From positions 4,023,001-4,087,000 of the forward strand of contig NZ_CP009621.1 of the NCBI RefSeq assembly GCF_000973725.1: a stretch of 64,000 nucleotides of DNA. Reading direction: 5' to 3'. Every line of letters begins with the position of its first letter. Position 1 is the stretch's first letter. The DNA comes from Pontibacter korlensis (GTDB lineage Bacteria > Bacteroidota > Bacteroidia > Cytophagales > Hymenobacteraceae). Below, in pieces: positions 41,190 through 49,814 of the stretch. The notes beneath the pieces were generated by a model. That model saw only the letters and a program-made list of their open reading frames with translations, did not search any database and was not told where the DNA came from. The position numbers and the translations under genes were made by a program.

Positions 41190-41771
41190 TTAACGTGGTT
41201 CGAGGTCTACCAGCCTAGCCCGATCAATGGTAATGAATATACGCCCTGTTAGAAGTGGCAGGTATGCAACAGGGAGTGAAGCCTGAAAATTATCCAGCAT
41301 CAGGTCGAAAGAGGTAGAAAAGTACAAGGACCGGCTTTCGGTTATAAAGCTTACAGGAAGAACAGCCTGGTTTGTGATGCCCTGAAGTCTAATGGAAGTG
41401 GTGCGTCTCATTGTTTCGGGGGAGAGATTTCCTGCGTTGATCTCCTGAACGGGTGCTGCCATACTTATAAACAGCTGAGGATACTTCGCCTCAAATAACA
41501 CTTCATTTGCCATGTTGGCAGGTATGGTATCATGAAGCGGCACCAGGGTAGAGACAGGTAAAATGCATTCTAGTTGTTGATTCTCCCTGTTGTAGCGTAC
41601 CAACATCTGGTCAGACATAAACTCGTACCGACTCTCTGTACCCTCTAATGCCACTAAAACTCTGTTGCTGCCGGTATAAGGTGTCCGGTTTATTTGTGCT
41701 TCTGCCTGGTTATTTTGCAGGATTAGTAATGACAATAACAGGAGGTATATCGGGTGTAACTTTTGCTTCAT
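41190..41771 (-). CDS. Secreted YceI-like protein
   Basis: A 193-residue exported protein. The signal peptide is MKQKLHPIYLLLLSLLILQN up to about residue 25 (QAEAQ). The mature part is all-beta in pattern and fits a divergent YceI-like lipocalin fold: RYEFMSDQMLVRYNRENQQL, then FEAKYPQLFISM and TTSIRLQGITNQAVLPVSF. YceI proteins bind polyisoprenoids or amphiphiles. Family membership is moderately sure only. It stands alone, 211 bp from the DUF4920 gene. Confidence 0.65.
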   Translation of the reverse strand: MKQKLHPIYLLLLSLLILQNNQAEAQINRTPYTGSNRVLVALEGTESRYEFMSDQMLVRYNRENQQLECILPVSTLVPLHDTIPANMANEVLFEAKYPQLFISMAAPVQEINAGNLSPETMRRTTSIRLQGITNQAVLPVSFITESRSLYFSTSFDLMLDNFQASLPVAYLPLLTGRIFITIDRARLVDLEPR

Positions 41772-42022
41772 AAGGAATGTGTTTAGTGGTAATAATCAAT
41801 CCTATAACGCAAAAGATGTTACAATGGTGGTATGCAATTGGCTATACTTTAACTGTAAGATTTGGTACAACAAAAGGTTTCTTCAGTTGTTAAACAAGAG
41901 GATAAGGTAGCAGCATAAATTAACATGCCTTTTACAAAACTATAACTGGGCTGTAAAAGTATAAATTACTACACTTAAACAGGGTACAGCATGTGTTTTG
42001 GCTAAAGTAGCTGTAGTAGCGC

Positions 42023-42667
42023 ATGATAACGGAGCAGAGGATGAACCAGGATAAAAAGAATCAAGTAAACCATAAGCAGCGATCAGCCTTTAAGAGGATT
42101 GAGAAAATGCATCCTATCCGGATGCTGCTGTACCTAAGTATGGTTGGCATTGGTGTACTATTTTTCATTTTGGTAGTTGCCTTTGCCCGCACAGGAGGTT
42201 TCCCCGAAGGGCAGTTTGAACTGCCAAAGTTTTTTAGCATCAGCACTGTCATTCTCTTATTTAGCAGCTATACTATCTCTAAAGTTCCCAGATTTTACAA
42301 GAAGGAAAAGCTTAAAAAAATGGCCCGTTATCTTAGTATTACCTTGGGCTTAGGTGTACTGTTTATTGGAGCGCAACTAATAGGCTGGAATGAGATGTCG
42401 AGTTCGGGGGTATACTTTACTGGTAAGTCCTCAGGTACCTATCTTTATTTGATATCTGCTTTGCACATTCTCCACCTGTTAGGAGGCATCATCTTCCTGT
42501 CTTTCATGGTATTTAAGACCATATACGTAAACAGCGATGGAGTGCGTAGCCTCATTTTTATCCGCGACCCCTACAGGCGCCTTCAACTCTCTATGCTGAA
42601 CAGCTACTGGCATTTTATGGATTTCCTCTGGCTCGGCCTTTACCTTGTTCTCCTTTTTGTTGCTTAA
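42023..42667 (+). CDS. Heme-copper oxidase subunit III-like protein (orphan)
   Basis: A 214-residue membrane protein with five predicted helices. The short form of cytochrome oxidase subunit III is indicated by GVYFTGKSSGTYLYLISALH, HILHLLGGIIFLSFMVF and SYWHFMDFLWLGLYLVLLFV. The N-terminal 30 residues are very basic and cytosolic (MNQDKKNQVNHKQRSAFKRI). No subunit I, II or IV gene is near, so its partner oxidase is elsewhere or it has a separate role. Start could be ATG 42023 or the in-frame ATG 18 bases later. Confidence 0.8.
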   Translation: MITEQRMNQDKKNQVNHKQRSAFKRIEKMHPIRMLLYLSMVGIGVLFFILVVAFARTGGFPEGQFELPKFFSISTVILLFSSYTISKVPRFYKKEKLKKMARYLSITLGLGVLFIGAQLIGWNEMSSSGVYFTGKSSGTYLYLISALHILHLLGGIIFLSFMVFKTIYVNSDGVRSLIFIRDPYRRLQLSMLNSYWHFMDFLWLGLYLVLLFVA

Positions 42668-42801
42668 CTCTTGAGCTCAGAGGCCACTGCCTTGTTCCCT
42701 ATAAAGTTTTAGGTTGGTGCATGAGGTAGTTAGCTAATTTATAATCTTATGTGCTATCACATGTAAAGCTTTACTGCCATCCATCTATGTATCATTTCCA
42801 A

Positions 42802-45354
42802 CTAGCGTAGTAACGTTACACTTCCTTTATAGGATGTAGTGCCATAGTCGATGACGTAGAAGTAAACACCGTCATTTACAGCGCTTCCATCCCATTTAAA
42901 GTTACTGTTTGTACTCCTGTATACTTCGCGGCCCCAGCGGTTAAAGATACTAATGCTGGTAAAAGTGGCAGAGCAGAACTCTGGAGGCAGACCAGGAATC
43001 TCAAAGAAGTCGTTTTTGCCATCTCCATTTGGGGTAAAAATATTGGGTGGTATGTAGTCTGCCACCTTAGGTGTTTCCACTTTAAACTCCATCGTGATAC
43101 GTTGCGGTCTAGGATCACATGCATCCTCCTGGAGTAAGAAGTTTACGCGTAGCACCTCATCCTCAGAAGCAGGGCAAATAGCTGTCCAGGTAAAAAGGCC
43201 TTTCGCCTGCCCAGCTCCATTTGTGCCGGTAAACTGCATTCCATAATCAGCTAAGTTGAACCCGTCACCTTCCGCAGTTATGATCAGGTTATTCAAGTCA
43301 ATGTCTAAGCCATCAAAGTTAGCCTCGAAGGCTTCGTTCAACTGAAGTGTAAAGGCATTAAGAGACTGATCAGAGGTAAGTGTTGGTGCACTGTTTTGCG
43401 TCTTCACTACAAATTCCAGTGTCAGCTCCTTGTCAGGTGAGGAGTCGCAGGCATCTTCTGCCAGCGTAAACTTTACCCGCAGGTTGTTGTTCTGAAATGC
43501 TTCACAGGTCGGCGTCCAGGTGAAAATGCCATCTGCTTCTCCAGCTCCGGTTGAGCTGTTAAAGACCATTCCGTATTGCTCCAAAGTATAACCTTCGCCT
43601 GCTGCAGAAAGAGTAAGCATGTCCAGGTCTATATCACGGCCGAATACATTCGCCGTAAAAGGCTGGCCAACCACAAGTTCGATGGTAGTTACGGCTTGAT
43701 CAGAACCTATGGTAGGTTCATTGTTGTCCGACCTGGTCCTAACCTCTATAGTTTCGGTTCTGGTTATCTCTTTATCACAAACCATACTCTTGACGACAAA
43801 GTCTAAAGTATAGTTTTCCTTCTTCAAGGTTTCACAGCCTATATCCCAGCTAAAAGGAGAGCTAACCTCACCAGGTGCACTTGTATTCTCGAAGTTGATT
43901 TGTTCAGACGCTACATCAAAGTCTCTTCCTTGTGCAGTCAGCGAAACAATATCTTCATCCGGGTCTAGACCTAGGACATCAAAGCTAATACGGTCCCCTT
44001 CCTGCACCTCGAAAACACGCCTGTTCGTTGAAAGTGAAATGGAAGGAGGTGCATCGGGTGCTGGCTCGATCACGAAGCTTACCCTAACAGTATCTTGGCG
44101 CGGGAGACTACAGCCATCATCTTTCACTATAAAGTCGATCATGTATACTTTCCCCTCGGTGTTAAAGCACTCGTTAAAGCATACTGTGGCACTTAATGTA
44201 TCCTGACTAGAAGCCTGATTTATTGTGCCTCTTGTGGCACCTGAAAAGGAGTATTGGTTAGAAGAGAAATTTACCGGCCTTGCACGTAGCTCCACGTATT
44301 CCCCTCTGTCTGGGTCAGTGAATAAGACGTTAAGGCAGCGGTTTGTGTCCGAAGAGTTGATGCGTATTACCTGTCCTTCTTGGTAGAGGTTCTTTTTACC
44401 TTGCTCCTGAGCCACGACAACAGGTGTTTGGTTTTTAGGGCAGTCAAGCACCAGTACCTGGAAATCTCGACGCACTTCGCCCAGTTTTACCCCATTCCGG
44501 TACTCCTGAACCCTAATACCAAACACGAACAATCCTTTCTGCGATGGCCGCATAGTTAGCAACCCAGATTGCTTGTCAATGTCGATAGCCGGGCTGCCTT
44601 GTATTTGGTTCTCGGTGTTGTAACCGGTTAACCAGCGTATGGTGGCATACGGAGCTGGCATTGGAGGTGTACTATAAGCTGGTGGAAACGCCAAGGTATA
44701 ATAATAGGCTGGCATGGCTGGAGTAGTATATCCATTCAATGGCGTAACCATGTCATAGACCAGAGAGTCACCATCTGGGTCTGTACCGTTAAACTCAAAG
44801 TAAAACAGCTCACCTACGCAGGCATAATCACTTAAAGGAGGAAAAAGAATAGGAGAGGAGTTCTGAAAGAACTGACCAGTTTTGATTACAGGCGGAAACT
44901 CCATATAGAACACCTGTGCAGCGTCCTGTGGGCGAATAATATTGTTGATGGTACTATTGCGGCAACATCTTTCCCAAGTTACATAATATCCGGCAGGATC
45001 ATTATAAATGCTCGGGTCTAAGTATATATTTGAACTATAAATTAACTTATCTGTAACCAGTTGACCAACGGTACAATCTATGTTGGTGTAAGGTACCCTA
45101 TTAGAGCTGGTAAGAGGCAGGTTTTGCCGGGATATATATCTATTGTTAGCTTTGCTGAAGATGTTTACTGAAACGTAGTTATCGCGGGCTCCCGGACTAC
45201 CATTCACTACATCGAAATAGAGATTAAGGTTGAGCTTGTAGTTATAGCCACTCACGTGTTGCATCTCAAATTCTCCGCCCACAATATGCGTGGCACTTGC
45301 TGTAAGGGAGGTGCAAACAAACAAGAAGAACAGGAGTAGTATACGGTGCTGCAT
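42802..45354 (-). CDS. T9SS cargo with Ig-like repeats and gliding-motility-type C-terminus
   Basis: An 850-residue secreted protein. The signal peptide MQHRILLLFFLFVCTSLTAS is followed by HIVGGEFEMQHVSGYNYKLN and WERCCRNSTINNI, an N-terminal block common in Bacteroidota T9SS proteins. The middle (about 430-760) has three related units of about 105-110 residues with 'F.V..G..I.FDV.G.D.D.D..SL.A.G..F' and 'FSW...C'. The end (VADYIPPNIFTPNGDGKNDF, then ISIFNRWGREVYRS) is a CHU_C/type B sorting domain for export by the type IX system and surface attachment. ATG 45354 is used; an upstream TTG is the only alternative. Its ligand is unknown. Confidence 0.88.
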   Translation of the reverse strand: MQHRILLLFFLFVCTSLTASATHIVGGEFEMQHVSGYNYKLNLNLYFDVVNGSPGARDNYVSVNIFSKANNRYISRQNLPLTSSNRVPYTNIDCTVGQLVTDKLIYSSNIYLDPSIYNDPAGYYVTWERCCRNSTINNIIRPQDAAQVFYMEFPPVIKTGQFFQNSSPILFPPLSDYACVGELFYFEFNGTDPDGDSLVYDMVTPLNGYTTPAMPAYYYTLAFPPAYSTPPMPAPYATIRWLTGYNTENQIQGSPAIDIDKQSGLLTMRPSQKGLFVFGIRVQEYRNGVKLGEVRRDFQVLVLDCPKNQTPVVVAQEQGKKNLYQEGQVIRINSSDTNRCLNVLFTDPDRGEYVELRARPVNFSSNQYSFSGATRGTINQASSQDTLSATVCFNECFNTEGKVYMIDFIVKDDGCSLPRQDTVRVSFVIEPAPDAPPSISLSTNRRVFEVQEGDRISFDVLGLDPDEDIVSLTAQGRDFDVASEQINFENTSAPGEVSSPFSWDIGCETLKKENYTLDFVVKSMVCDKEITRTETIEVRTRSDNNEPTIGSDQAVTTIELVVGQPFTANVFGRDIDLDMLTLSAAGEGYTLEQYGMVFNSSTGAGEADGIFTWTPTCEAFQNNNLRVKFTLAEDACDSSPDKELTLEFVVKTQNSAPTLTSDQSLNAFTLQLNEAFEANFDGLDIDLNNLIITAEGDGFNLADYGMQFTGTNGAGQAKGLFTWTAICPASEDEVLRVNFLLQEDACDPRPQRITMEFKVETPKVADYIPPNIFTPNGDGKNDFFEIPGLPPEFCSATFTSISIFNRWGREVYRSTNSNFKWDGSAVNDGVYFYVIDYGTTSYKGSVTLLR

Positions 45355-45472
45355 AGGCTTAACCAAGCATTAAGTATAATTCAGTGTTAAATATAACCTT
45401 ATTCGGGAATTTATAACACTAATAACCAAAAGATTATACTTGACTGCGGTTGCTCCTGTTGCAGAAGGTGAG

Positions 45473-46066
45473 CTACTTCTTTTTCTCTTGTGGCCGTAAG
45501 ATTTTTTCCAACAACTCCTCGAATGGGAGTGGCTTGGAGAAAAAGGTATCCTGGTAGCTGTTGGTAGCAAAACGGATATAGCCAGGATAGTTATTCACCT
45601 GTACATAATCGAGCAGAACATTGCCATAAAGCTGGTTGCATAAGCTGGAGCCAGGTACATCTGAAGCCGGAGGAGTAAACAAAAGCTTTTTTACTTGTTC
45701 AGTGTACCTTTCGTGGCGCACCTGCAGTTCATTCTCGCTATGCAAGGTGTATCCGTGCTGTTTTACACGGTCGCTCAGAAGTTCGAAGAAGAAGCCGAAG
45801 TTATGCGCTCCTATGGAAGGATCATAAAAAAAAACGGCCCCCCTCAGGCTTTCTACCTCAATCAGTTGAACTCTCAGTTTACAGGGTAAGCCAGCTTTTT
45901 TATAGTGGTAAGCCGTGTAAAACGGAGCAGTCCAGTTTAAATACGTTTGTGCTTCTACCCACTTGTGGTAGGTGGCTACATATTTAGCTGAACGCTTCAC
46001 GGGGCTACACGTGAGTTTATTCCTTTTTAAGCCCAACAATCGCTTGAAAAAATCGTTAAATGGCAT
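45473..46066 (-). CDS. Hypothetical protein (197 residues)
   Basis: I do not recognise a family. It begins MPFNDFFKRLLGLKRNKLTC, has no signal peptide, and contains a beta-rich, hydrophobic core (YLNWTAPFYTAYHYKKAGLP, KLRVQLIEVESLRGAVFFYD) with a basic N-terminus and a Lys-rich tail. The codon use is like its neighbours. It is convergent with nothing and lies 119 bp downstream of a divergent start region near 46066-46266. Confidence 0.6.
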   Translation of the reverse strand: MPFNDFFKRLLGLKRNKLTCSPVKRSAKYVATYHKWVEAQTYLNWTAPFYTAYHYKKAGLPCKLRVQLIEVESLRGAVFFYDPSIGAHNFGFFFELLSDRVKQHGYTLHSENELQVRHERYTEQVKKLLFTPPASDVPGSSLCNQLYGNVLLDYVQVNNYPGYIRFATNSYQDTFFSKPLPFEELLEKILRPQEKKK

Positions 46067-46265
46067 CTGATAATTTACCTGTTAAACACATGTCGCCCAA
46101 AATAGTTTACTGCTGTATTGATACCATTGCTTGTTCGGGCGGTATTACCTGTAAGAATCTTAGTTAATAACAGCTTAAAATCTATATATTAATGCCAGCT
46201 GCGTGCTTAATTGCCGGACAATTACCTGCGGCCGTGGCTAACGCTGCTGCAAACGCTGAAAAGAA

Positions 46266-46733
46266 ATGGAAATACTGACACAAGAACTCGAGACAAAGAA
46301 GCGCCTGTTACAGGAGTGTACCAAGCTGCTTAGTGCGCAAATAAAGGCGGCAAAAGATGCGATGAATGAGGCCCAAGAGAGCGCGAATGACCACCAAGGG
46401 GCGATGGAAGACAAATTTGAGTCATTCCGGGAGAATTGTCAGATACAGCGCGACTTGTACGCAAGGCAGCTTGATGAACTGATGACTACACAGAGCATAC
46501 TACGCCGAATCAATGCTACAAAGATAAATACAGATGTGTCGCCTGGGGCAGTAGTGCATACTGAGTTGCAGAATTATTTTATCGGCGTGAGTTTGGGTGA
46601 GATAAAACTCGATGGAGAGTCTTATTATGCTATCTCTGGCATGTCTCCATTATTTAAAGCAATGGTTGGCAAAACTGCAGGTGAAACCTTCACTTTCAGA
46701 GACAAAAGCTATAAGGTATTGCAGGTTTTCTAG
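46266..46733 (+). CDS. Coiled-coil protein with GreA/GreB-like C-terminal domain
   Basis: A 155-residue cytoplasmic protein. Residues 1-80 form a long charged helix or coiled coil (EILTQELETKKRLLQECTKL; NDHQGAMEDKFESFRENCQI). Residues about 90-155 match the C-terminal part of Gre factors (VVHTELQNYFIGVSLGEIKL; ISGMSPLFKAMVGKTAGETF). The layout, a coiled coil plus an FKBP-like domain, is that of RNA polymerase secondary-channel factors. The helical tip has acidic residues (MNEAQE, ANDHQ) that could play the catalytic role, but this is inference. An IS256-family element has landed 89 bp after its stop. Confidence 0.65.
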   Translation: MEILTQELETKKRLLQECTKLLSAQIKAAKDAMNEAQESANDHQGAMEDKFESFRENCQIQRDLYARQLDELMTTQSILRRINATKINTDVSPGAVVHTELQNYFIGVSLGEIKLDGESYYAISGMSPLFKAMVGKTAGETFTFRDKSYKVLQVF

Positions 46734-46822
46734 AAAATTATTCTAATCTTATTTAATGCACAACCCAAAACCTCGATTTGGAGTTTAAAGGAAGGTAAAG
46801 GGTTAATAAAAAAAGGGTTAGC

Positions 46823-48212
46823 GAGGCTGTAAAATAAACTGTGTCAAAGGATTAGCAGTATTACCTTTAACACAGTCAACATGGAAGAGAAAAACGAGCT
46901 GGATCTGGAGAGGATCAAGCGCCAGTTCCTGGAGGAGTTCCGGAGCGGCAAACCCACCTTCGGCAAAGACGGCGCCCTGGGCCCTCTGCTGAAACACTTC
47001 TTAGAGGCCGCCCTGGATGCGGAGATGGACCTGCACCTGAATGCTGAGCAGCGCCAGCAAGGCAACCGCCGCAACGGAAAGGTGAGCAAGCAGGTCCGCA
47101 CCTCAGACGGCGTGATCGAGGTGGAATCATCCCGCGACCGCTCGGCAAGCTTCGAGCCGCAGATCATCAAGAAACGGGAAACGGTGCTGGCCGAGAACCT
47201 CGAGCCCCGCATCCTGAGCATGTACGGTCTGGGGATGAGCTTGCGGGACATCTCTGCTCATCTCAAGGAGATGTACGACATGGACATCTCCCACGACACC
47301 CTGGCCGCCCTCACCGAGAAGATCGTGCCCCAGGTCAAGGAGTGGCAGGCAAGGCCGCTGGACAGGCTCTACTGCATCGTCTGGCTGGACGCCATGCACT
47401 ATAAGGTGCGGCAGGAAGGGCGGACCGTCTCCAAGGCCGTCTACAATATTTTAGGCATTGACCGCCACGGCCACAAGGAGCTGCTGGGCGTGTACGTCTC
47501 GGAAAGCGAGGGGGCTACCTTCTGGCTCAGTGTGCTTACGGACCTGCAGCAGCGGGGCGTCGCCGATATGCTCATCGCCTGCATTGATAATCTCAAGGGC
47601 TTTGCCGAGGCCATTACCAGTGTCTTTCCAAAAACTGAAGTGCAGAGCTGCATCGTGCATCAGATCAGAAACAGCCTCAAGTATGTGGCCTCCAAGGACC
47701 AGAAGGAGTTCATGCGGGACCTCAAGCCCGTCTACCGGGCAGAGTCAAAGGAACTGGCCGAGCTGCGGCTGCTGGAGCTGGAGGAGAAGTGGGGCAAGAA
47801 ATACCCCAAGGTGCTCGAGAGCTGGCAGCGGAACTGGGACAAGCTCTCCACGTACTTTAAGTACACCGAGCCGATTCGCCACCTGATCTACACCACCAAC
47901 ACCATCGAGGGCTTTCACCGCCAGGTGCGCAAGGTGACCAAAACGAAGGGAGCTTTCCCCTCCGACATGGCCCTGTTGAAGCTGATTTACCTCTCGCACC
48001 AGAACATCAGCCGAAAGTGGGTCATGCCCCTTGCCAACTGGAGCCAGACAGCCCAGCAGTTGTCAATCTGGTTTGGGGACAGGATGCAGCTGGACTTGAA
48101 GTGAGACGCACTTCAAAAGTTTGGCCCTGTTGCTGTAAGGATTCACACCAGTACACCAACAGGGCCAGTAAACGATATGATAAGGAAATGACACAGTTTA
48201 GATTACACTCCC
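46823..48212 (+). mobile_element. IS256-family insertion sequence, intact
   Basis: A 1390-bp element bounded by imperfect 24-bp inverted repeats: GAGGCTGTAAAATAAACTGT at 46823 and, read inward from 48212, GGGAGTGTAATCTAAACTGT; 19 of 24 positions agree. Direct repeats GGGTTAGC (46815-46822 and 48213-48220) are the 8-bp target duplication. The element is more GC-rich than its surroundings. The target duplication is part of a hairpin (GGGTTAGC...GGTTAACCC) ending in a T run, so the insertion went into a terminator. Confidence 0.92.
46881..48104 (+). CDS. IS256-family transposase
   Basis: A 407-residue DDE transposase of the mutator-like superfamily, uninterrupted. The catalytic residues are Asp170 in IVWLDAMHYKV, Asp236 in IACIDNLKGF and Glu343 in TTNTIEGFHRQVRKVTKTKG. 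The N-terminal region with SMYGLGMSLRDISAHL and DISHDTLAALTEKIVP is the family's DNA-binding helix-turn-helix part. The start ATG lies 58 bp inside the element. The copy at 409-1564 is a degraded relative with different substitutions. It is likely active, judging only from the intact frame and ends. Confidence 0.95.
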   Translation: MEEKNELDLERIKRQFLEEFRSGKPTFGKDGALGPLLKHFLEAALDAEMDLHLNAEQRQQGNRRNGKVSKQVRTSDGVIEVESSRDRSASFEPQIIKKRETVLAENLEPRILSMYGLGMSLRDISAHLKEMYDMDISHDTLAALTEKIVPQVKEWQARPLDRLYCIVWLDAMHYKVRQEGRTVSKAVYNILGIDRHGHKELLGVYVSESEGATFWLSVLTDLQQRGVADMLIACIDNLKGFAEAITSVFPKTEVQSCIVHQIRNSLKYVASKDQKEFMRDLKPVYRAESKELAELRLLELEEKWGKKYPKVLESWQRNWDKLSTYFKYTEPIRHLIYTTNTIEGFHRQVRKVTKTKGAFPSDMALLKLIYLSHQNISRKWVMPLANWSQTAQQLSIWFGDRMQLDLK

Positions 48213-48247
48213 GGGTTAGCTGTTCGGTTAACCCTTTTCATTTTTTG
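48213..48247 (+). terminator. Terminator used as the IS256 target
   Basis: GGGTTA (48213-48218) pairs with TAACCC (48229-48234), followed by a T-rich tail. Before insertion it would have followed the GreA/B-like gene by about 80 bp. Confidence 0.6.
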
Positions 48248-48256
48248 TATGGGAGG

Positions 48257-48688
48257 CTATTCTACTCTTGTCCAGTTTTGAGTGCGGCCAATAAGGGAAA
48301 TGCCAATATATCCTTTTACCTCCATCTTATCTTTTCCTGTCATTTTCATGTAGCAGGAGTAAGTTTTGCCACTCTCCGGGTCATAAATAGTACCATCATC
48401 CCATTTGTTGTCACCTTCATACTCAAAACCCTGCATAAACCGTAAGCCAACCAGTGGTCTGTTGCGTAACTTTTTATCAGGGTTGTTCTCGTCAAGCTTT
48501 GGCTTTCCGTTGCGGAGCGGCTCTTTTAACGTTACAATCTTGCCACATAGTTTGTCACCGCATTTAAAGATTTCGAAACGCGCTTTACCTTCCTCATTTG
48601 TCCAGGTTCCAACAGGTGAAAGTTGCTGAGCCCATGCGCCTGAAGAAAACAACATGAGCATTACCAGAAGTAATAGGTGCTTTTTCAT
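48257..48688 (-). CDS. DUF2147 secreted protein
   Basis: A 143-residue exported protein. The signal peptide is MKKHLLLLVMLMLFSSGAWA, with cleavage before QQLSP. The mature part has DUF2147 hallmarks: GTWTNEEGKARFEIFKCGDK with LCGKIV, then DGTIYDPESGKTYSCYMKM and LEVKGYIGIS-like MEVKGYIGISLIGRTQNWTR. The fold is a small beta barrel of unknown function, common in Bacteroidota and Proteobacteria. Two or three Cys may pair in the periplasm. Confidence 0.88.
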   Translation of the reverse strand: MKKHLLLLVMLMLFSSGAWAQQLSPVGTWTNEEGKARFEIFKCGDKLCGKIVTLKEPLRNGKPKLDENNPDKKLRNRPLVGLRFMQGFEYEGDNKWDDGTIYDPESGKTYSCYMKMTGKDKMEVKGYIGISLIGRTQNWTRVE

Positions 48689-49082
48689 GGGAAATAGTTT
48701 TGATGTTTGTCTGCAACGAAATATAGGAAAAATAACGAGATGTTTTTTGCCTTAAGGTCCTGGGTAAACAAAATTTTCATTTATTTTCCAGGGCTTTCAA
48801 AGACCATCTCAGATCGATTTGAATTTGCACTTATTTATAGGCTTCTGCTAATCAGTAGGTTGAGGTTGCGTTCGATAACCCATATAATCATATGTCCATG
48901 ATGTACAGGAGAAGGTCTTGCGAAAGGGTAAAAACAAAGCCCAACTTTGTGAACTTTTAACCGTTTTTTTAACTTTATACAAAAGTAAGTGGCGAGTGCC
49001 ACGGCCTTCATACCTTAAACTGGTCAACAGATACAGTGGCAGGTTGTGAGGTTTATGTCGGACTAAAGAGAAAGGAGGTGCT

Positions 49083-49151
49083 ATGTCTAATCCATCGGTC
49101 GTCTTAGTAAGCCAAGGTAATAATGTTCACGTAAAAGGTGAGCTGGCTTAG
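49083..49151 (+). CDS. Candidate 22-residue leader or micropeptide
   Basis: ATG 49083 is preceded by AAAGGAGGTGCT, a textbook Shine-Dalgarno sequence that is rare in this phylum. The frame reads MSNPSVVLVSQGNNVHVKGE-LA and ends at TAG 49149-49151. The stop is at the base of a perfect hairpin GTAAGCAGTA/TACTGCTTAC (49151-49160, 49166-49175). The short length makes chance a real possibility. Confidence 0.3.
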   Translation: MSNPSVVLVSQGNNVHVKGELA

Positions 49152-49188
49152 TAAGCAGTACTGGCTACTGCTTACGCAGATAGCGATT

Positions 49189-49196
49189 TACCTTTG
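49189..49196 (+). promoter_or_regulatory. -7 promoter box TACCTTTG
   Basis: Perfect TAnnTTTG match 66 bases before a strong terminator stem, with no coding frame between them. No TTTG at the expected upstream distance. Confidence 0.35.
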
Positions 49197-49202
49197 GTCT
49201 TC

Positions 49203-49309
49203 TTAAGAAGATGGTAAACTGAAAAACAGGGCGCCGCTTGCTGAGAAATTGAAGGATTCCTGAAACACCTGGTGTACTTTGACGGGCTACACCAGGTGTT
49301 TCTTTTTTT
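49203..49309 (+). ncRNA. Candidate small RNA
   Basis: A transcript from the TACCTTTG box to the terminator would be about 105 bases. It starts beside the 14-base palindrome TCTTCTTAAGAAGA (49199-49212) and ends in a 15-bp terminator stem. It matches no RNA family I recognise (not SRP RNA, 6S, tmRNA or RNase P by their conserved boxes). Confidence 0.35.
49262..49309 (+). terminator. Strong orphan terminator, plus-directed
   Basis: GAAACACCTGGTGTA (49262-49276) pairs perfectly with TACACCAGGTGTTTC (49288-49302), followed by seven T. No T run follows on the minus strand, so it does not serve the minus-strand gene at 49356. Confidence 0.8.
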
Positions 49310-49355
49310 CTGTCCAACTTAGGAGTTAAAGAGCGCCATTTAAAGAGAACTACGA

Positions 49356-49730
49356 CTACAAATCATCCTTGTAAATGCTGTTATTGCGCATGCGCCGCTC
49401 TTGCACAAAGGTACCCACATAAAAGGCTACAGCAATAAAGCTGCTGAACCCCATCAGTAGCAGCAGGATACTCTGTCGATTCCACTCAAAATTTTCTGGC
49501 TCTATTTGCCACACCACCAGCAGACCTACAAGAAGGGTTAAGGCCGTAACCGTGTTGAACACAAAGCGATTGTGCTTTCGCAGGTGATGCGTACAAGCCA
49601 ACAGTAAGAGTCCTATAAAAGGAGCAGTTAAATATGTTGGTGATCGGGCAGGATCTCCGAAATATAGAATGAGACCAGCCACTACCAGCACCAGTGCGTT
49701 GAAAGTATTAATTACGTAAGGATGTACCAT
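49356..49730 (-). CDS. Small four-helix membrane protein
   Basis: A 124-residue integral membrane protein with four predicted helices: FNALVLVVAGLILYFGD, LTAPFIGLLLLACTHHL, FNTVTALTLLVGLLVVW and ILLLLMGFSSFIAVAFYVGT. The C-terminus is basic then acidic (QERRMRNNSIYKDDL). No family is recognised with certainty; the layout resembles small TMEM14-like or DUF-type Bacteroidota proteins. ATG 49730 is used instead of an upstream TTG. Confidence 0.65.
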   Translation of the reverse strand: MVHPYVINTFNALVLVVAGLILYFGDPARSPTYLTAPFIGLLLLACTHHLRKHNRFVFNTVTALTLLVGLLVVWQIEPENFEWNRQSILLLLMGFSSFIAVAFYVGTFVQERRMRNNSIYKDDL

Positions 49731-49814
49731 AGCCAATAATATTTTACTGCCAGGCCTCTCTGCCTCTGCAAGCTATGATTGTTTGTACGAGAAAATAAAG
49801 AAGAGTTTTACAGA

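Larger units (their letters stand above)
48689..49355. other. Long intergenic region with a plus-strand transcription unit
   Basis: About 670 bp with no ordinary gene. It holds a small hairpin (GTGGCGAGTGCCAC near 48989), a 22-codon frame with a strong ribosome-binding sequence (49083), a perfect 10-bp hairpin (49151-49175), a TACCTTTG box (49189), and a strong plus-directed terminator (49262-49309). These are listed separately. Confidence 0.6.

Noticed and set aside
48989..49082. Known housekeeping RNA (SRP, RNase P, 6S, tmRNA) in the gene-free stretch
   Set aside because: None of the conserved boxes of these RNAs could be recognised on either strand.
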